Positions 50,560 to 50,715 of a stretch of 50,715 bases of DNA are shown one piece after another (the first letter of the stretch is position 1; each line of letters opens with the position of its first letter). A program made the translations under genes and the position numbers. This stretch comes from Caballeronia hypogeia (GTDB lineage: Bacteria > Pseudomonadota > Gammaproteobacteria > Burkholderiales > Burkholderiaceae): the NCBI RefSeq assembly GCF_001544875.2, contig NZ_FCOA02000044.1:1-50715 (forward strand). The letters run 5' to 3'. The notes beneath the pieces were generated by a model. The model was given only the letters and a program-made list of their open reading frames with translations. It was not told the DNA's origin and searched no databases.

Positions 50560-50715
50560 ATGAACGCCTCATTCGCAAGGTTCGCCGTGAAAGCCGCGGC
50601 CGCAGTCTTCACAGTCACGCTCACGCTGTCCGCGAAGGCGGCCGAGCCGATCAAGATCACGCTGGCCAACTGGGCCGACACGCAAGCGGTCGTGTACACC
50701 GCGAAATACGTGCTC
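50560..50715 (+). CDS. Periplasmic binding protein of glycine betaine/choline ABC type (5' part only)
   Basis: The first 52 codons are present and the gene continues beyond the window. A signal peptide (MNASFARFAVKAAAAVFTVT and on to SAKA) is followed by EPIKITLANWADTQAVVYTA. ITL-x2-W-x-D-x-QA is the usual start of the ProX/ChoX/OpuAC family, which binds betaine, choline or proline betaine through aromatic boxes. Ligand residues lie outside the window. The ATG was chosen because the signal peptide follows directly. Confidence 0.72.
   Translation, partial: MNASFARFAVKAAAAVFTVTLTLSAKAAEPIKITLANWADTQAVVYTAKYVL

Noticed and set aside
1..50715. Insertion sequences, CRISPR arrays, tRNA genes or prophage genes
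   Set aside because: No transposase-like protein, regular repeat-spacer array, tRNA-like cloverleaf or phage structural gene was recognised on either strand.

Overview
The window is high-GC betaproteobacterial DNA that most resembles Burkholderiaceae of the Paraburkholderia/Caballeronia type. The signs are an rRNA-operon leader on the left edge, a Burkholderia-type trimeric porin, many LysR and FCD-GntR regulators, and accessory-replicon-style catabolic operons with ATGA-coupled genes. It holds 44 complete protein genes and one gene cut by the right edge. No insertion sequence, CRISPR array or tRNA was seen.

Layout. (1) 1-200: promoter, leader and boxA of an rRNA operon running off the left edge on the minus strand. 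(2) 220-7792 (minus): MFS carrier, a maleate-isomerase-like protein lacking the family cysteines, CaiB-type CoA transferase, HMG-CoA-lyase-like aldolase, an OYE/trimethylamine-dehydrogenase-like flavoprotein, a GlcG/HbpS-like protein and an FCD GntR regulator. Together they look like uptake, CoA activation and cleavage of an organic acid. (3) 8031-12887: two paralogous LysR genes tail to tail; the right one is divergent from an L(+)-tartrate module (carrier, ttdA, ttdB). (4) 12942-20026: aromatic catabolism (flavoprotein hydroxylase, aromatic-acid carrier, fumarylacetoacetate-hydrolase-family enzyme, extradiol-dioxygenase-like protein, porin) divergent from a LysR gene. (5) 20028-26130: a DUF2955/HlyD/NodT tripartite efflux system with an AI-2E-family protein and a CPA2 antiporter. 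(6) 26429-27973: an MltF-like lytic transglycosylase. (7) 27974-39083: a twelve-gene minus-strand operon with a ThiY/SsuA-like ABC importer, aldolase, TauD-type dioxygenase, GntR, SDR, aminotransferase, alpha/beta hydrolase, M20 amidohydrolase and bicupin, preceded by a near-consensus sigma-54 promoter. (8) 39386-41401: DUF2501 protein, CHAD protein, Nudix hydrolase. (9) 41414-47303: a cluster with the gene content of rhizobial rhizopine (moc) loci: sugar-binding protein, MocC-like isomerase, ferredoxin reductase, membrane di-iron hydroxylase, MocE-type Rieske ferredoxin and a LacI regulator. (10) 47313-50261: a complete siaABCD-like phosphatase/kinase/phosphoprotein/diguanylate-cyclase operon whose SiaA looks soluble, with CBS domains. 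(11) 50560 to the end: start of a glycine-betaine/choline-type periplasmic binding protein.

The most interesting points are the moc-like cluster with its inverted-repeat operators, the soluble siaABCD variant, the sigma-54-driven operon for an unknown nitrogenous compound, and the cysteine-less maleate-isomerase homologue. All functional calls come from reading motifs and gene order; no database search was run.
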